From assembly GCF_019207025.1 (NCBI RefSeq), contig NZ_JAEEGC010000041.1:1-64000 (forward strand): DNA of 64,000 nt, read 5' to 3'. A program made the position numbers and the translations under genes. A model generated the notes under the pieces. It made no database searches, was not told the origin of the DNA, and was given only the letters and a program-made list of their open reading frames with translations. The stretch is from Clostridium thailandense (lineage in GTDB: Bacteria; Bacillota; Clostridia; Clostridiales; Clostridiaceae). Shown here one piece after another: positions 1 to 8,498 of the stretch (its first letter is position 1; each line of letters opens with the position of its first letter).

Positions 1-3
1 GCG

Positions 4-80
4 ATCCCAGTGGCTCAGCTGGTTAGAGTGCCGGCCTGTCACGCCGGAGGTCGAGGGTTCGAGTCCCTTCTGGGTCGCCA
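4..80 (+). tRNA. tRNA-Asp (GTC anticodon)
   Basis: The anticodon stem CCGGC/GCCGG (31-35/43-47) encloses loop CTGTCAC with anticodon GTC at 38-40. The D-arm GCTC...GAGT and the T-arm GAGGG/CCCTT around TTCGAGT are normal, and CCA is encoded at 78-80 after discriminator G77. The acceptor stem is odd. The 3' strand CTGGGTC (70-76) would pair with GACCCAG, but the 5' strand reads GATCCCAG (3-10), one base too many. This gives either a bulged T5 or mismatches at the first two pairs. Identity is certain; the exact 5' end (3 or 4) is not. Confidence 0.93.
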
Positions 81-89
81 TATTAATTT

Positions 90-165
<76 letters not shown>

Positions 166-242
166 TTTATTAAAATTGTATGTTTATGCATACAGTTTTT
201 TTTGTATGTAAAATATTAAAATTATACGTGTATAAAAATGAA

Positions 243-275
243 GTAGCACAAAGTTTAAGTTTTGTGCTACTTTTT
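243..275. terminator. Bidirectional rho-independent terminator
   Basis: A 10-bp stem GTAGCACAAA/TTTGTGCTAC (243-252/261-270) is followed by TTTTT on the plus strand and by a T-rich run on the minus strand. It sits between the tRNA pair and the convergent dnaC-like gene and can end both transcripts. Confidence 0.8.
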
Positions 276-281
276 CTGTAA

Positions 282-1265
282 TTAATAACTTTTGTTTTTT
301 ATATTTTGCTGTATTCTTATATCTTCGCCAAAAAAGTTACATAAAGTAAATTCCCCAAGCAATCTAGAAGAAATTCTTTCTGAGTATATTTTTAGTAAAT
401 CTTCTAAATCATAATTTGTTGAAACTAATAATTTACTTTTCTTGAGAAGCCGTCTATTCAATAAGTTGAACAGCTCTGTCCTTGAAAAGTCTGTTATTTG
501 TTCTGATCCTAAATCATCTATTATAAGTAAGTCACAGTTTAATAACAAATCTTCTAACGTATTGTCATTGTTAAATCTTATGTGTTTTAAATCTTGAATT
601 AAGGAATCAGCGGTTCTATATACTACTAGATAGCCATTATCTAATAGTTCCTTAGCTATACAATTTGACAAAAAGGTTTTACCGGTTCCCGAAGTGCCTA
701 AGAATAACAAGTTCTCATCAGTAAAAGAAAAATTTTTAATTAGGTTCCAAGATTTTGAGACTATATTCTCTATATTTTTTCTAGGGCTTACAGGTTCACT
801 TCCAGTTCTTCGGGCAGAATAAAGTTCAAAATTAAAGTTAGCAAAATTATTTTTTTTCAATATTTCTTTTAAATCTGAGTTCTCATAATACAGATCTACA
901 AGTTTTTGTTTGTAACAAATACATTTAGTGTTGCCTATAAAACCTGTGTCTTTGCATTTATTACATTTATAATTTATCTCTAAGTAATCTAATGGATAAT
1001 TATTACTCACTAAAAGTTCGGATTTTTTTATTCTTAGGTCTGTAATTTTTTCTTTTAGTTCTTTAAGATAGTTATCTTTGTTTTGTGCATTATTTAATAT
1101 ATTTATTGATAACTTCAAACATAGCTTCGCAATTTCTGATTCGATTTTTATAACTTCAGGAATTTTGTTCCCTATCTCATCTCTTCTCAATTTAAGAGAT
1201 TTTTCTTCAGTTTTTCTTATATTTTCATAAGTTTTTACTATACTACTTTCATAACCTTTAATCAT
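282..1265 (-). CDS. dnaC: DnaC/DnaI-like replicative helicase loader ATPase
   Basis: This 327-aa AAA+ ATPase is of the type that loads DnaB-family helicase at replication origins and restart forks. Its N-terminal half is helical and charged. A zinc-binding-like Cys group lies at residues 101, 104, 115 and 117 (CNKCKDTGF...CICY). Walker A GTSGTGKT is at about 190-197 and Walker B LLIIDDLG at about 246-253. Its start codon overlaps the stop of the upstream DnaD-domain gene by 4 bp (ATGA), so the two are translationally coupled. Naming in the field varies between DnaC and DnaI; family assignment is confident, exact orthology is not. Confidence 0.9.
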   Translation of the reverse strand: MIKGYESSIVKTYENIRKTEEKSLKLRRDEIGNKIPEVIKIESEIAKLCLKLSINILNNAQNKDNYLKELKEKITDLRIKKSELLVSNNYPLDYLEINYKCNKCKDTGFIGNTKCICYKQKLVDLYYENSDLKEILKKNNFANFNFELYSARRTGSEPVSPRKNIENIVSKSWNLIKNFSFTDENLLFLGTSGTGKTFLSNCIAKELLDNGYLVVYRTADSLIQDLKHIRFNNDNTLEDLLLNCDLLIIDDLGSEQITDFSRTELFNLLNRRLLKKSKLLVSTNYDLEDLLKIYSERISSRLLGEFTLCNFFGEDIRIQQNIKNKSY

Positions 1266-2275
1266 TTATCATCCCATCCTAAAAGCTTCTTTTTTAAATC
1301 ATCATAATCATAGTCTCTTTGTTTAAAATTGTTAAATGTGCTATTTGATGCTTTATTATAATTATTATTTTTAAATGAAGAATTAGAATTGTTATTATAA
1401 GAAGATTTTTTGTTATCCTTTTTTAAGTCCTTTTTATCTACATCTTCTATAGTTGCAATTCCGTCTTTGTTCCAACTATTTAAAATTCCATCAATGTATT
1501 TAAAGTCTGCTTTGTTAATTCTTTGAAAACATATATCACATGCTCGATAGATAACGTCTAAGGAAAAGTTATATGTACTAATCCACTTATGTAACAAGTC
1601 TTCTTGAGGCTTCATTATTTCTGCATCTTTTATACCTAAATAATTTAATATTTTTCTTATTTTAACCCATTTATCTTCATGTTTCTTTATAAATGCTTGA
1701 GCATCATCTATACTTTTGATTTTAGCATCAAACCATGCAATAGCTATTTTTTCGATATATCTGCAATCGGTTTTACCTCTTGAAGCACAATATTGAATTA
1801 GTAGAAGTATAATTTCAGGAGTAAAATTAAAATCCTTCAACCAACCTATGTACATAGTCATTTCTTTTGAAGAAAGAGGTCTTCCTAAAAGTTTTTCTAT
1901 ATCTTGTAACATGTCTTTAGTAGAATTTTTATTTAGTTCTTCAAGTAGATTTATATCATTTGAGTTTACTGAAGGTAAATCTACTAAATCTAAAAATTCA
2001 ATACTGTAGTTTCCCATGTTATCAATCGGAATTATTTTAATTACATTCTCATCATTCCAATAATTCCATGCGTTTAGAACATCCGTTTCTAGTAAATGAA
2101 GGGCGCTGGACATTATTTGAGAATTTACCCCCAATTCTCCAGAGACACAATATTTTAGCCCTAGAAGATATACCTTAACGAATTCTCCTCGGGCTTTTGG
2201 CATAAATTTATCTATAAAAATGTTACTAACAGGAGTATAAGTTGAACCACCACTTTTGAATACGAAAGTGCTCAT
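1262..2275 (-). CDS. DnaD-domain primosome protein
   Basis: A 337-aa protein. The N-terminal part (about 1-115) resembles the winged-helix region of DnaD/DnaB primosome proteins. It is followed by two DnaD-type helical domains, each carrying the characteristic YxxxIxxxW signature (YIEKIAIAW near 170-180 and YIDGILNSW near 260-268). The C-terminal tail is rich in Asn, Ser and Lys and looks disordered. Proteins of this family bind and remodel DNA and help deliver the helicase with the loader encoded just downstream, so the pair forms a compact helicase-loading operon. A Shine-Dalgarno-like AAAGGTAGG precedes the ATG. Confidence 0.88.
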   Translation of the reverse strand: MSTFVFKSGGSTYTPVSNIFIDKFMPKARGEFVKVYLLGLKYCVSGELGVNSQIMSSALHLLETDVLNAWNYWNDENVIKIIPIDNMGNYSIEFLDLVDLPSVNSNDINLLEELNKNSTKDMLQDIEKLLGRPLSSKEMTMYIGWLKDFNFTPEIILLLIQYCASRGKTDCRYIEKIAIAWFDAKIKSIDDAQAFIKKHEDKWVKIRKILNYLGIKDAEIMKPQEDLLHKWISTYNFSLDVIYRACDICFQRINKADFKYIDGILNSWNKDGIATIEDVDKKDLKKDNKKSSYNNNSNSSFKNNNYNKASNSTFNNFKQRDYDYDDLKKKLLGWDDK

Positions 2276-2331
2276 ATTTTTAAGACCTACCTTTGTTTTG
2301 TTTATTATTAAAAAATAGTTTCTAATAAATT

Positions 2332-2360
2332 ATTATAACAAAATAGTAGTAGTATAACAA
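2332..2360 (-). promoter_or_regulatory. Sigma-A-type promoter of the dnaD-dnaC operon
   Basis: On the minus strand TTGTTA (2355-2360), a 17-bp spacer and TATAAT (2332-2337) lie about 57 bp upstream of the DnaD-domain start codon. Confidence 0.65.
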
Positions 2361-2455
2361 TTAAAAAACATTATAAAAGTTGTAATAAATTTTAAGAAAT
2401 AAGGCAAAATAAAGAAGTGAGAGTAAAAATACAATATTGGAAGGAGTTGGTGATT

Positions 2456-3445
2456 TTGTCACTAAGTGATAGGTCTAAGAAGATACTAATTTATATATCT
2501 ATAATTATTACCATTATAATATCTGGGCAATATGTATACTGTAATATATTTAACGCTTATCAAGTATATATGGATGATAAGCCATTGGCCTATGTAAAAA
2601 ATAAAGAAGACTTTTATAATGTAGAAAAAGATATAAAAAAAGATTTAGAAAAGAGGTTTGTGAAAGTTACATCTCAGGATGTTGTAGATTTTAGAAAAGC
2701 TTTAGTTAACTCAAAATACATATCAAGTAAAAATGAACTTAAAAGCATAATTTTGAAAAACAGTAAAATGAGTGTATCAGTAGTTTTGATGAAATCTGAT
2801 GGTAAAAAACTTGGGACACTTGCTAATGAAAATGAAATGATTAAAGTTTTAGATACGATCAAAAATGAATATAAAGATAAAAATAAAACGGAAGATCTCA
2901 AATTAAATAACCATATAACATATGTTAAAGAAATTGCTAATATTAATGATGTAAATACTATAGATGAGATAGTAAAAAAGGTGAAAGAAGATTCTAATAA
3001 TTCACTTGTATGCTTTTCTAAAGGACAGGAATCTAACAGTGTACAAAGTTCAAATCTCTCGAGAGCGTCAAGTAAAATTAATCTTCTCCAATTTCCGACT
3101 AAAGGAAACATAACATCCCCTTTTGGAATGAGATGGGGAAAAATGCATAATGGAATAGATATAGGAGCATCAATGGGAGACCCTATTTATGCTGCTATGG
3201 ATGGAAAAGTAATTTGTGCAGAATGGGAAGATGGTTATGGAAAGGTAATAAAAATAGACCATGGGGTAGGTATAGAAACTGTATATGGACATTGCAGCAG
3301 TATAGATGTTAATGTTGGGCAGACTGTCAAAAGAGGAGAGAAAATAGGTCTGGTAGGAAGTACAGGAAACAGCACTGGACCACATGTACATTTTGAAGTT
3401 AGAGTTGAAGATGTTCCTAAGGATCCTATCACATACTTAAGATAG
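2456..3445 (+). CDS. Membrane-anchored M23 (LytM-type) peptidoglycan endopeptidase
   Basis: A transmembrane segment near the N-terminus (ILIYISIIITIIISG) is followed by a roughly 190-residue extracellular stretch with two similar sub-regions, then a C-terminal M23 metallopeptidase domain. Zinc and catalytic motifs are intact: HNGID, YGHC and HVHFE, so it should be active on cell-wall peptide bridges. I chose the TTG at 2456 because AAGGAG (2441-2446) lies 9 bp upstream. An in-frame GTG at 2417 would add 13 residues but has no ribosome site. It is monocistronic and divergent from the primosome genes. Physiological target unknown: cell separation or sporulation envelope are both possible. Confidence 0.87.
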   Translation: MSLSDRSKKILIYISIIITIIISGQYVYCNIFNAYQVYMDDKPLAYVKNKEDFYNVEKDIKKDLEKRFVKVTSQDVVDFRKALVNSKYISSKNELKSIILKNSKMSVSVVLMKSDGKKLGTLANENEMIKVLDTIKNEYKDKNKTEDLKLNNHITYVKEIANINDVNTIDEIVKKVKEDSNNSLVCFSKGQESNSVQSSNLSRASSKINLLQFPTKGNITSPFGMRWGKMHNGIDIGASMGDPIYAAMDGKVICAEWEDGYGKVIKIDHGVGIETVYGHCSSIDVNVGQTVKRGEKIGLVGSTGNSTGPHVHFEVRVEDVPKDPITYLR

Positions 3446-3480
3446 GATGAAATAATAGAGATTAAGTGTATAATAAAGAG

Positions 3481-3528
3481 AACTGATATTTATTTACCAA
3501 GATAGTTGTGGATAGATATCAGTTTTAT
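3481..3528 (+). terminator. Probable terminator after the M23 peptidase gene
   Basis: Stem AACTGATAT/ATATCAGTT (3481-3489/3516-3524) with a long 26-nt loop is followed by TTATT. The long loop lowers confidence. Confidence 0.5.
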
Positions 3529-3603
3529 TAATGATGATTCATAAGTAAAATATAAGCATTATTAGGTAATTATATGAATTAATTACTTAAAATGTAAAAT
3601 TTA

Positions 3604-3632
3604 TTGACATGCATAGCTTTTTAATATATACT
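3604..3632 (+). promoter_or_regulatory. Strong sigma-A promoter of the fatty-acid operon
   Basis: Consensus TTGACA (3604-3609), a 17-bp spacer and TATACT (3627-3632) lie 52 bp before the first gene. No other clear promoter or terminator is seen between the first gene and fabT, so this may drive the whole fab/acc cluster. Confidence 0.8.
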
Positions 3633-3660
3633 TTGACTATCAAAATATTTGACAATGAAA
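3632..3660. promoter_or_regulatory. Tandem FabT-like operator palindromes
   Basis: TTTGACTATCAAA (3632-3644) is a perfect TTTGA-N3-TCAAA inverted repeat starting at the last base of the -10 box. TTTGACAATGAAA (3648-3660) is a second copy with one mismatch, 16 bp downstream centre to centre. TTTGA...TCAAA is, as I recall, the core of FabT sites in streptococci and lactococci. A FabT-like MarR gene lies two genes away. Binding itself is inferred. Confidence 0.65.
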
Positions 3661-3683
3661 ATAAAGTTAAAGGGGACGATTAA

Positions 3684-4763
3684 ATGAAACTACCTCCATT
3701 AATTATTGGAGATTTAAAAGCTGAAGTACCTATTATCCAAGGTGGTATGGGTGTAGGTGTATCAGGATATAGACTCGCATCAGCAGTTGCAAATGAAGGA
3801 GCTATTGGTATAATATCTTCAGTTCAAATAGGATATAGAGAAGAAGATTTTCAAACTAATACAAAAGAAGCTAATATCAGAGCATTAAAAAAAGAAATAA
3901 AAAAGGCAAGAGAGTTAAGTCCTAATGGAATTATAGGGGTTAACATTATGGTAGCTATTACTGATTATGATGAGGAAGTAAAGGCTTGCGTAGAGGAACA
4001 GGTTGATTTAATCATTTCTGGTGCAGGCCTTCCTTTAGCGTTGCCTAAACTTGTAGAAGGAAGTAATACTAAGATAGCGCCAATTGCATCTTCAGGAAAA
4101 TCAGCTTCAGTTATTACAAAACACTGGATTAAAAAATATAAGAGAGTTCCTGATGTAGTTGTAGTTGAAGGTCCAGAAGCAGGAGGTCATCTAGGATTCC
4201 ATCCAGAAGAGGTTAGAAATAATAAATTAAAGCTTGAAGAAATAGTTGTTGAAGTAATTGAAGCATTAAAGCCTTTTGAGGAAGAATATGACACAAAAAT
4301 TCCTGTGGTAGCAGCAGGTGGGATTTATACAGGAGAAGATATTGCAAAATTCATAAAGATGGGGGCTGCAGGAGTCCAGATGGCTACACGTTTTGTAGCA
4401 ACTGAGGAATGTGATGCTCATATAGATTTCAAAAAGTCCTATATTAATTCTAAGAAAGAAGACATTAGAATTATACAAAGCCCTGTAGGACTTCCTGGAA
4501 GAGCTATAGAAAATGATTTTATAAAGCAAGTTGAAAGAGAAAGAATTAAACCTAACAAGTGTTTCAATTGCTTAAAAAAGTGTGACCCTAAGAATACTCC
4601 TTATTGCATTTCAAAAGCTTTAATTGAAGCTGTTAAAGGAAATGTTAATGATGGATTAATATTCTCAGGCAGCAGCGCTTATAGAATAGATAAAATTGTT
4701 ACAGTTAAAGAGTTAATCAAAGAACTAACTACTGATGCTGAGAAAAGTCTAACTGATGATTAG
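3684..4763 (+). CDS. FabK-like / nitronate monooxygenase-family FMN oxidoreductase
   Basis: A 359-aa TIM-barrel flavoprotein of the nitronate monooxygenase/FabK superfamily. The N-terminal IIQGGMG flavin loop and the EAGGHLG motif (His169) are present. It is a paralogue of FabK, encoded four genes further on, but has a C-terminal extension with four cysteines (293, 296, 300, 308: C-x2-C-x3-C-x7-C) that FabK lacks and that could hold a metal or Fe-S centre. It opens the fatty-acid operon downstream of the FabT-like operators. Whether it reduces an enoyl thioester, oxidises nitronates or acts on another lipid intermediate cannot be told. The start ATG has AAAGGGG upstream. Confidence 0.82.
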   Translation: MKLPPLIIGDLKAEVPIIQGGMGVGVSGYRLASAVANEGAIGIISSVQIGYREEDFQTNTKEANIRALKKEIKKARELSPNGIIGVNIMVAITDYDEEVKACVEEQVDLIISGAGLPLALPKLVEGSNTKIAPIASSGKSASVITKHWIKKYKRVPDVVVVEGPEAGGHLGFHPEEVRNNKLKLEEIVVEVIEALKPFEEEYDTKIPVVAAGGIYTGEDIAKFIKMGAAGVQMATRFVATEECDAHIDFKKSYINSKKEDIRIIQSPVGLPGRAIENDFIKQVERERIKPNKCFNCLKKCDPKNTPYCISKALIEAVKGNVNDGLIFSGSSAYRIDKIVTVKELIKELTTDAEKSLTDD

Positions 4764-4831
4764 AAATTTTGATTTGGGTATGTTATATAAATAAGTTTTT
4801 ACTATATTAAATTTTTAGAAGTGGTGATTTT

Positions 4832-5305
4832 GTGGCTAATGAGTGTATTAGCATTTTAAATGATCTTCTGGTAGGGATTTTTGATGACATATTAGAAATT
4901 GAACAAAATGCTCTTCAATCTGGTGCCTTTAAAGATTTATCAGTTACAGAAATACATACTATTGAAGCGATAGGAATGTATAAAGCAAGAACTATGACAG
5001 AAGTTGCCTGCCAACTGAATATAACTTTAGGAACGTTAACTACAGCTATAGGACATCTAGTTAGAAAAGGTTATGTTGAAAGAAAAAGAAGTGAAGCAGA
5101 TAGAAGGATAGTATATATTCAACTAACTAAGAGAGGTAAGCTAGCATATAGAGTTCATAGAAAGTTTCACTCTGATATGATTAAGTCATCTATAGAAGAG
5201 TTGACAGATGAAGAAGAGCGAGTTTTAGTCATTGCCCTTAATAAGATCAATAGTTTTTTTATATCTAAATATAATTTAAATACTAATTTTAAAGGAGAAA
5301 AATAA
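4832..5305 (+). CDS. fabT: FabT-like MarR-family repressor of fatty-acid synthesis
   Basis: A 157-aa MarR-type winged-helix protein. The recognition region (TMTEVACQLNITLGTLTTAIGHLVRKGYVERKRSEADRR, split here only for reference to about residues 55-93) has the usual wing with the DRR signature. Its place immediately before fabH, as in streptococcal fab clusters, and the TTTGA-N3-TCAAA palindromes ahead of the operon support the FabT name. In that family acyl-ACP acts as co-repressor. GTG start with a weak AAGTGGTGAT ribosome site. Its TAA stop overlaps the fabH ATG by one base. Confidence 0.88.
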   Translation: MANECISILNDLLVGIFDDILEIEQNALQSGAFKDLSVTEIHTIEAIGMYKARTMTEVACQLNITLGTLTTAIGHLVRKGYVERKRSEADRRIVYIQLTKRGKLAYRVHRKFHSDMIKSSIEELTDEEERVLVIALNKINSFFISKYNLNTNFKGEK

Positions 5306-6285
5306 TGAATAAGGTACAAGTTATAGGTACAGGTAGCTACGTACCATCAAAGGTTGTTAGTAACGATGATTTATCACGTATGGTAGATACCAGTGATGAA
5401 TGGATAAGTAGCAGAACAGGCATAAAAGAAAGAAGAATATCAGAAGGTGAAGATACATCAGAAATGGCTTCAAAAGCAGCAATGAAGGCTATAGAAAGTG
5501 CGGGGATAAAGCCTGAAGATATTGATCTAATTATTTTAGGTACAGCTACACCAGACAATTTTATTCCATCTACAGCTTGTATAGTGCAAAGTAATATAAA
5601 AGCCATGAATGCTATGTGTTTTGACATATCAGCAGCTTGCTCAGGGTTTGTTTATGGATTAGATATTGCCACACAGTTTATAAGAACTGGAAGTTGTAAA
5701 ACTGCTCTAGTTATTGGTGCAGAAACTCTTTCCAAAATTATTAATTGGGAGGATAGAAATACTTGTGTGCTATTTGGCGATGGAGCAGCAGCAGCAATTT
5801 TACAGACTTCCGATGTAGAAGGAATATTGGCTATTTGTAGAGGAGCAGACGGAAGTAAAGGTAAGGCATTAGTTAGTAGTGCAATTCCAGTAAAAAATCC
5901 ATACGTAAGTAAAGAAATGCTAGATAAACAAGTGGATGCTACAGTTAAAATGGATGGAAGAGAAATATTCAAGTTTGCAGTAAAGGTTATAATACAAGAA
6001 GTAGAGAAACTCTTAGCAGATGCTAAGTGCTCTTTAGATGATATAAAATATATAGTACCGCATCAAGCTAACTCTAGAATAATAGATTCGGCAGCAAAAA
6101 AATTAGGCGTAAGTGAAGAAAAGTTTTATTTGGATTTGGATAAATTTGGAAATACATCTGCAGCTACTATAGGTATTGCGCTAGATGATATGGTACAAAA
6201 TAATTTACTTGAACATGGAGATAAGATTTTACTCATAGGTTTTGGCGGAGGTCTAACTTACGGAGGACTAATAATAGAGTGGTAA
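5305..6285 (+). CDS. fabH: 3-oxoacyl-ACP synthase III (FabH)
   Basis: Condenses acetyl-CoA (or a branched primer) with malonyl-ACP to start fatty-acid synthesis in the cytosol. The 326-aa length is typical. The catalytic triad is visible as Cys112 (SAACSGF), His253 (PHQANSR) and Asn283 (GNTSAAT). It overlaps fabT by 1 bp (TAATG) with AAAGGAG upstream, so it is translationally coupled to the repressor gene. Primer preference, straight or branched, cannot be read from the sequence. Confidence 0.96.
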   Translation: MNKVQVIGTGSYVPSKVVSNDDLSRMVDTSDEWISSRTGIKERRISEGEDTSEMASKAAMKAIESAGIKPEDIDLIILGTATPDNFIPSTACIVQSNIKAMNAMCFDISAACSGFVYGLDIATQFIRTGSCKTALVIGAETLSKIINWEDRNTCVLFGDGAAAAILQTSDVEGILAICRGADGSKGKALVSSAIPVKNPYVSKEMLDKQVDATVKMDGREIFKFAVKVIIQEVEKLLADAKCSLDDIKYIVPHQANSRIIDSAAKKLGVSEEKFYLDLDKFGNTSAATIGIALDDMVQNNLLEHGDKILLIGFGGGLTYGGLIIEW

Positions 6286-6315
6286 GGAAACTTACACAAA
6301 ACTATGGAGGACAAA

Positions 6316-6540
6316 ATGATATTTGAGAAGATAAAAAAAATAATATCAGAACAACTAAAAATAGATGAAGAAAATATAACAAGAGAGACTTCTTTTGAAG
6401 AATTAGGTGTAGATTCCTTAGATTTGTTTCAAATAATAATTGAAATAGAAGAGGAATTCGGAGTTCAGATAGAAGATGCAGAGTCAATTAGAACAGTCGA
6501 AGAGGCGGTTGACTTCGTTAAAGGCAATATAAAAAAGTAG
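6316..6540 (+). CDS. acpP: Acyl carrier protein
   Basis: A 74-aa acidic four-helix carrier that holds growing acyl chains on a 4'-phosphopantetheine arm. The attachment Ser is in GVDSLD (about residue 35). An ATG at 6304 is in frame, but it lies within the ribosome site (ATGGAGG). The ATG at 6316, 5 bp after GGAGG, is the sensible start and gives the normal ACP length. It lies between fabH and fabK as in other FabT-type operons. Confidence 0.93.
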   Translation: MIFEKIKKIISEQLKIDEENITRETSFEELGVDSLDLFQIIIEIEEEFGVQIEDAESIRTVEEAVDFVKGNIKK

Positions 6541-6585
6541 ATGAACAATAGACTATAAATTTAAAAATGGTCAGGAGGAAAAACT

Positions 6586-7533
6586 ATGATTAATTCCGTA
6601 TTTGCCCAGATGGTGGGTATAAAGTATCCTATTATCCAGGGAGGAATGGCCTGGATTGCAGATAGTTCCCTAGCTGCAGCGGTATCTAATGCAGGAGGGC
6701 TTGGAATTATAACGGGAAATGCCCCGTTGGAGTGGGTAAGAGCTGAAATAAGAAAAGCCAAACAGTTAACAGATAAACCCTTTGGAGTAAACATAATGCT
6801 TTTAAGCGAAACTGCAGAAGCAGTAGCGAAAATGGCTTGTGAGGAGGGTGTTAAAGTCGTTACAACTGGGGCTGGAAATCCAGGAAAGTACATTGATATG
6901 TGGAAAAAACATGATATAAAGGTTATTCCAGTAGTAGCTTCAGTAGCATTGGCTAAAAGGATGGAAAGAGCTGGTGTAGATGCAGTTATAGCTGAAGGTT
7001 GTGAATCAGGAGGCCATGTTGGAGAGCTTACAACTATGACATTAGTTCCACAGGTAGTAGATGCGGTAAAGATTCCTGTAATAGCTGCAGGAGGCATAGG
7101 AGACGGAAGAGGAGCTGCAGCAGCTTTTATGCTTGGAGCAGTTGGTATACAAGTTGGAACAAGATTTTTAGTGGCACATGAATGTACAGTTCACCAAAAT
7201 TACAAGAATAGGGTATTGAGTGCAAAAGATATAGATACACAAGTTACTGGAAGAGCAACAGGACATCCAGTACGTGTTTTAAGAAATAAGTTAACTAGAC
7301 AATTCCAGATACTTGAGAAAGAAGGTGCTGGAGCAGAAAAGTTTGAGGAACTTGGAAGAGGAGCACTTTCTAAGGCTGCACGTGAAGGCGACGCTGATAA
7401 CGGATCGGTAATGGCAGGACAAATAGCTGGACTTGTTTGTAAGGAACAAAGTTGTAGTGAGATAATTGAAGAGATATTTAATGAAGCAGAGATGCATTTA
7501 AAAAGAGTTAATCAAATTTTTAAGGTTATATAG
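6586..7533 (+). CDS. fabK: Enoyl-ACP reductase II (FabK)
   Basis: An FMN-dependent NAD(P)H enoyl-ACP reductase that catalyses the last step of each elongation cycle; FabK replaces FabI and is insensitive to triclosan in known cases. The 315-aa protein has the N-terminal IIQGGM flavin loop, the CESGGHVGE motif with His144 (same position as the conserved His of pneumococcal FabK) and AAGGIGDGRG. It is the only obvious enoyl reductase inside the operon. AGGAGG lies 8 bp before the ATG. Confidence 0.93.
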   Translation: MINSVFAQMVGIKYPIIQGGMAWIADSSLAAAVSNAGGLGIITGNAPLEWVRAEIRKAKQLTDKPFGVNIMLLSETAEAVAKMACEEGVKVVTTGAGNPGKYIDMWKKHDIKVIPVVASVALAKRMERAGVDAVIAEGCESGGHVGELTTMTLVPQVVDAVKIPVIAAGGIGDGRGAAAAFMLGAVGIQVGTRFLVAHECTVHQNYKNRVLSAKDIDTQVTGRATGHPVRVLRNKLTRQFQILEKEGAGAEKFEELGRGALSKAAREGDADNGSVMAGQIAGLVCKEQSCSEIIEEIFNEAEMHLKRVNQIFKVI

Positions 7534-7547
7534 CTAGGGAGGATTAT

Positions 7548-8483
7548 ATGAGTAAGATAGCTTTTTTATTCTCAGGTCAAGGTGCTCAGTATGTAGGCAT
7601 GGGAAAAGAATTATATGATAACATAGAAGTATGTAGAGAAGCATTTGAAAGCGCTGATGAAGCATTAGGATTTTCTATAAGCAAAATATGTTTTGATGGT
7701 CCAGAAGATGATTTAAATAGCACAGAAAATACTCAACCCGCAGTTTTAACTGTAAGTATTGCAGCACTTAAAGCTTTAGAGAGTCATGGTATAACTGCAG
7801 ATGTAACTGCAGGCTTAAGTCTTGGCGAATATTCTGCTTTAGTTTACAGTGGAGTTCTAGATTTTAAGGAAGCTGTAAAGCTAGTTAAAAAAAGAGGAAA
7901 GTATATGCAAGAGGCAGTGCCACAAGGTATTGGCACTATGGCTGCTATCATTGGATTAAATGAAGAAAGCATAAGAGAAGTATGTGATGAATGCTCTAAT
8001 ATAGGAATAGTTGAACCTGCAAATTTAAATTGTCCGGGTCAAATTGTAATTGCAGGAGAAGTAAATGCTGTAGAAGCTGCTTGCAATAAACTAAAAGAAA
8101 AAGGAGCATTAAAAACAGTAATGTTAGCTGTTAGTGGTCCTTTCCATACATCAATGCTTGCGCCAGCGGCAGAAAAGTTAGAAACAGAACTTGATAATGT
8201 TTCAATCAATGACTTTAAAATTCCTGTAATAACAAATGTAACAGGAGATGTTATTGAAGGTAAGGAAAAGGTAAAACCTTATCTTAAGAAGCAGGTTATG
8301 AGTACAGTCCTTTTTGAAAAAAGCATAAAAAAAATGATGGACATGGGAGTAGATACCTTTGTAGAAATTGGACCGGGAAAAGCATTAAGTAGCTTCGTAA
8401 AAAAGATAAATAGAAAAGCTACAATTTTAAATGTACAGGATTTAAAGTCTCTTGAAAGTACTATAGAAAAACTAAAAAGTTAG
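7548..8483 (+). CDS. fabD: Malonyl-CoA:ACP transacylase
   Basis: Transfers malonyl from CoA to ACP to supply extender units. The 311-aa protein shows FSGQGAQ near the N-terminus, nucleophile Ser91 in GLSLGEY, and catalytic His200 in SGPFHTSML. The gap to fabK is 14 bp and to fabG 15 bp, both with good ribosome sites, as expected for one transcript. Confidence 0.95.
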   Translation: MSKIAFLFSGQGAQYVGMGKELYDNIEVCREAFESADEALGFSISKICFDGPEDDLNSTENTQPAVLTVSIAALKALESHGITADVTAGLSLGEYSALVYSGVLDFKEAVKLVKKRGKYMQEAVPQGIGTMAAIIGLNEESIREVCDECSNIGIVEPANLNCPGQIVIAGEVNAVEAACNKLKEKGALKTVMLAVSGPFHTSMLAPAAEKLETELDNVSINDFKIPVITNVTGDVIEGKEKVKPYLKKQVMSTVLFEKSIKKMMDMGVDTFVEIGPGKALSSFVKKINRKATILNVQDLKSLESTIEKLKS

Positions 8484-8498
8484 AATGGAGAATGAGTT

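Noticed and set aside
2674-3111. Open frame on the minus strand opposite the M23 peptidase gene
   Set aside because: Ser/Leu/Phe-rich reading typical of an antisense frame over an AT-rich gene, no ribosome site, no family likeness.
6561-7097. Minus-strand frame of 178 codons opposite fabK
   Set aside because: Lies wholly within the strongly supported fabK; low-complexity Ala/Thr/Pro/Ile composition; no start signals.
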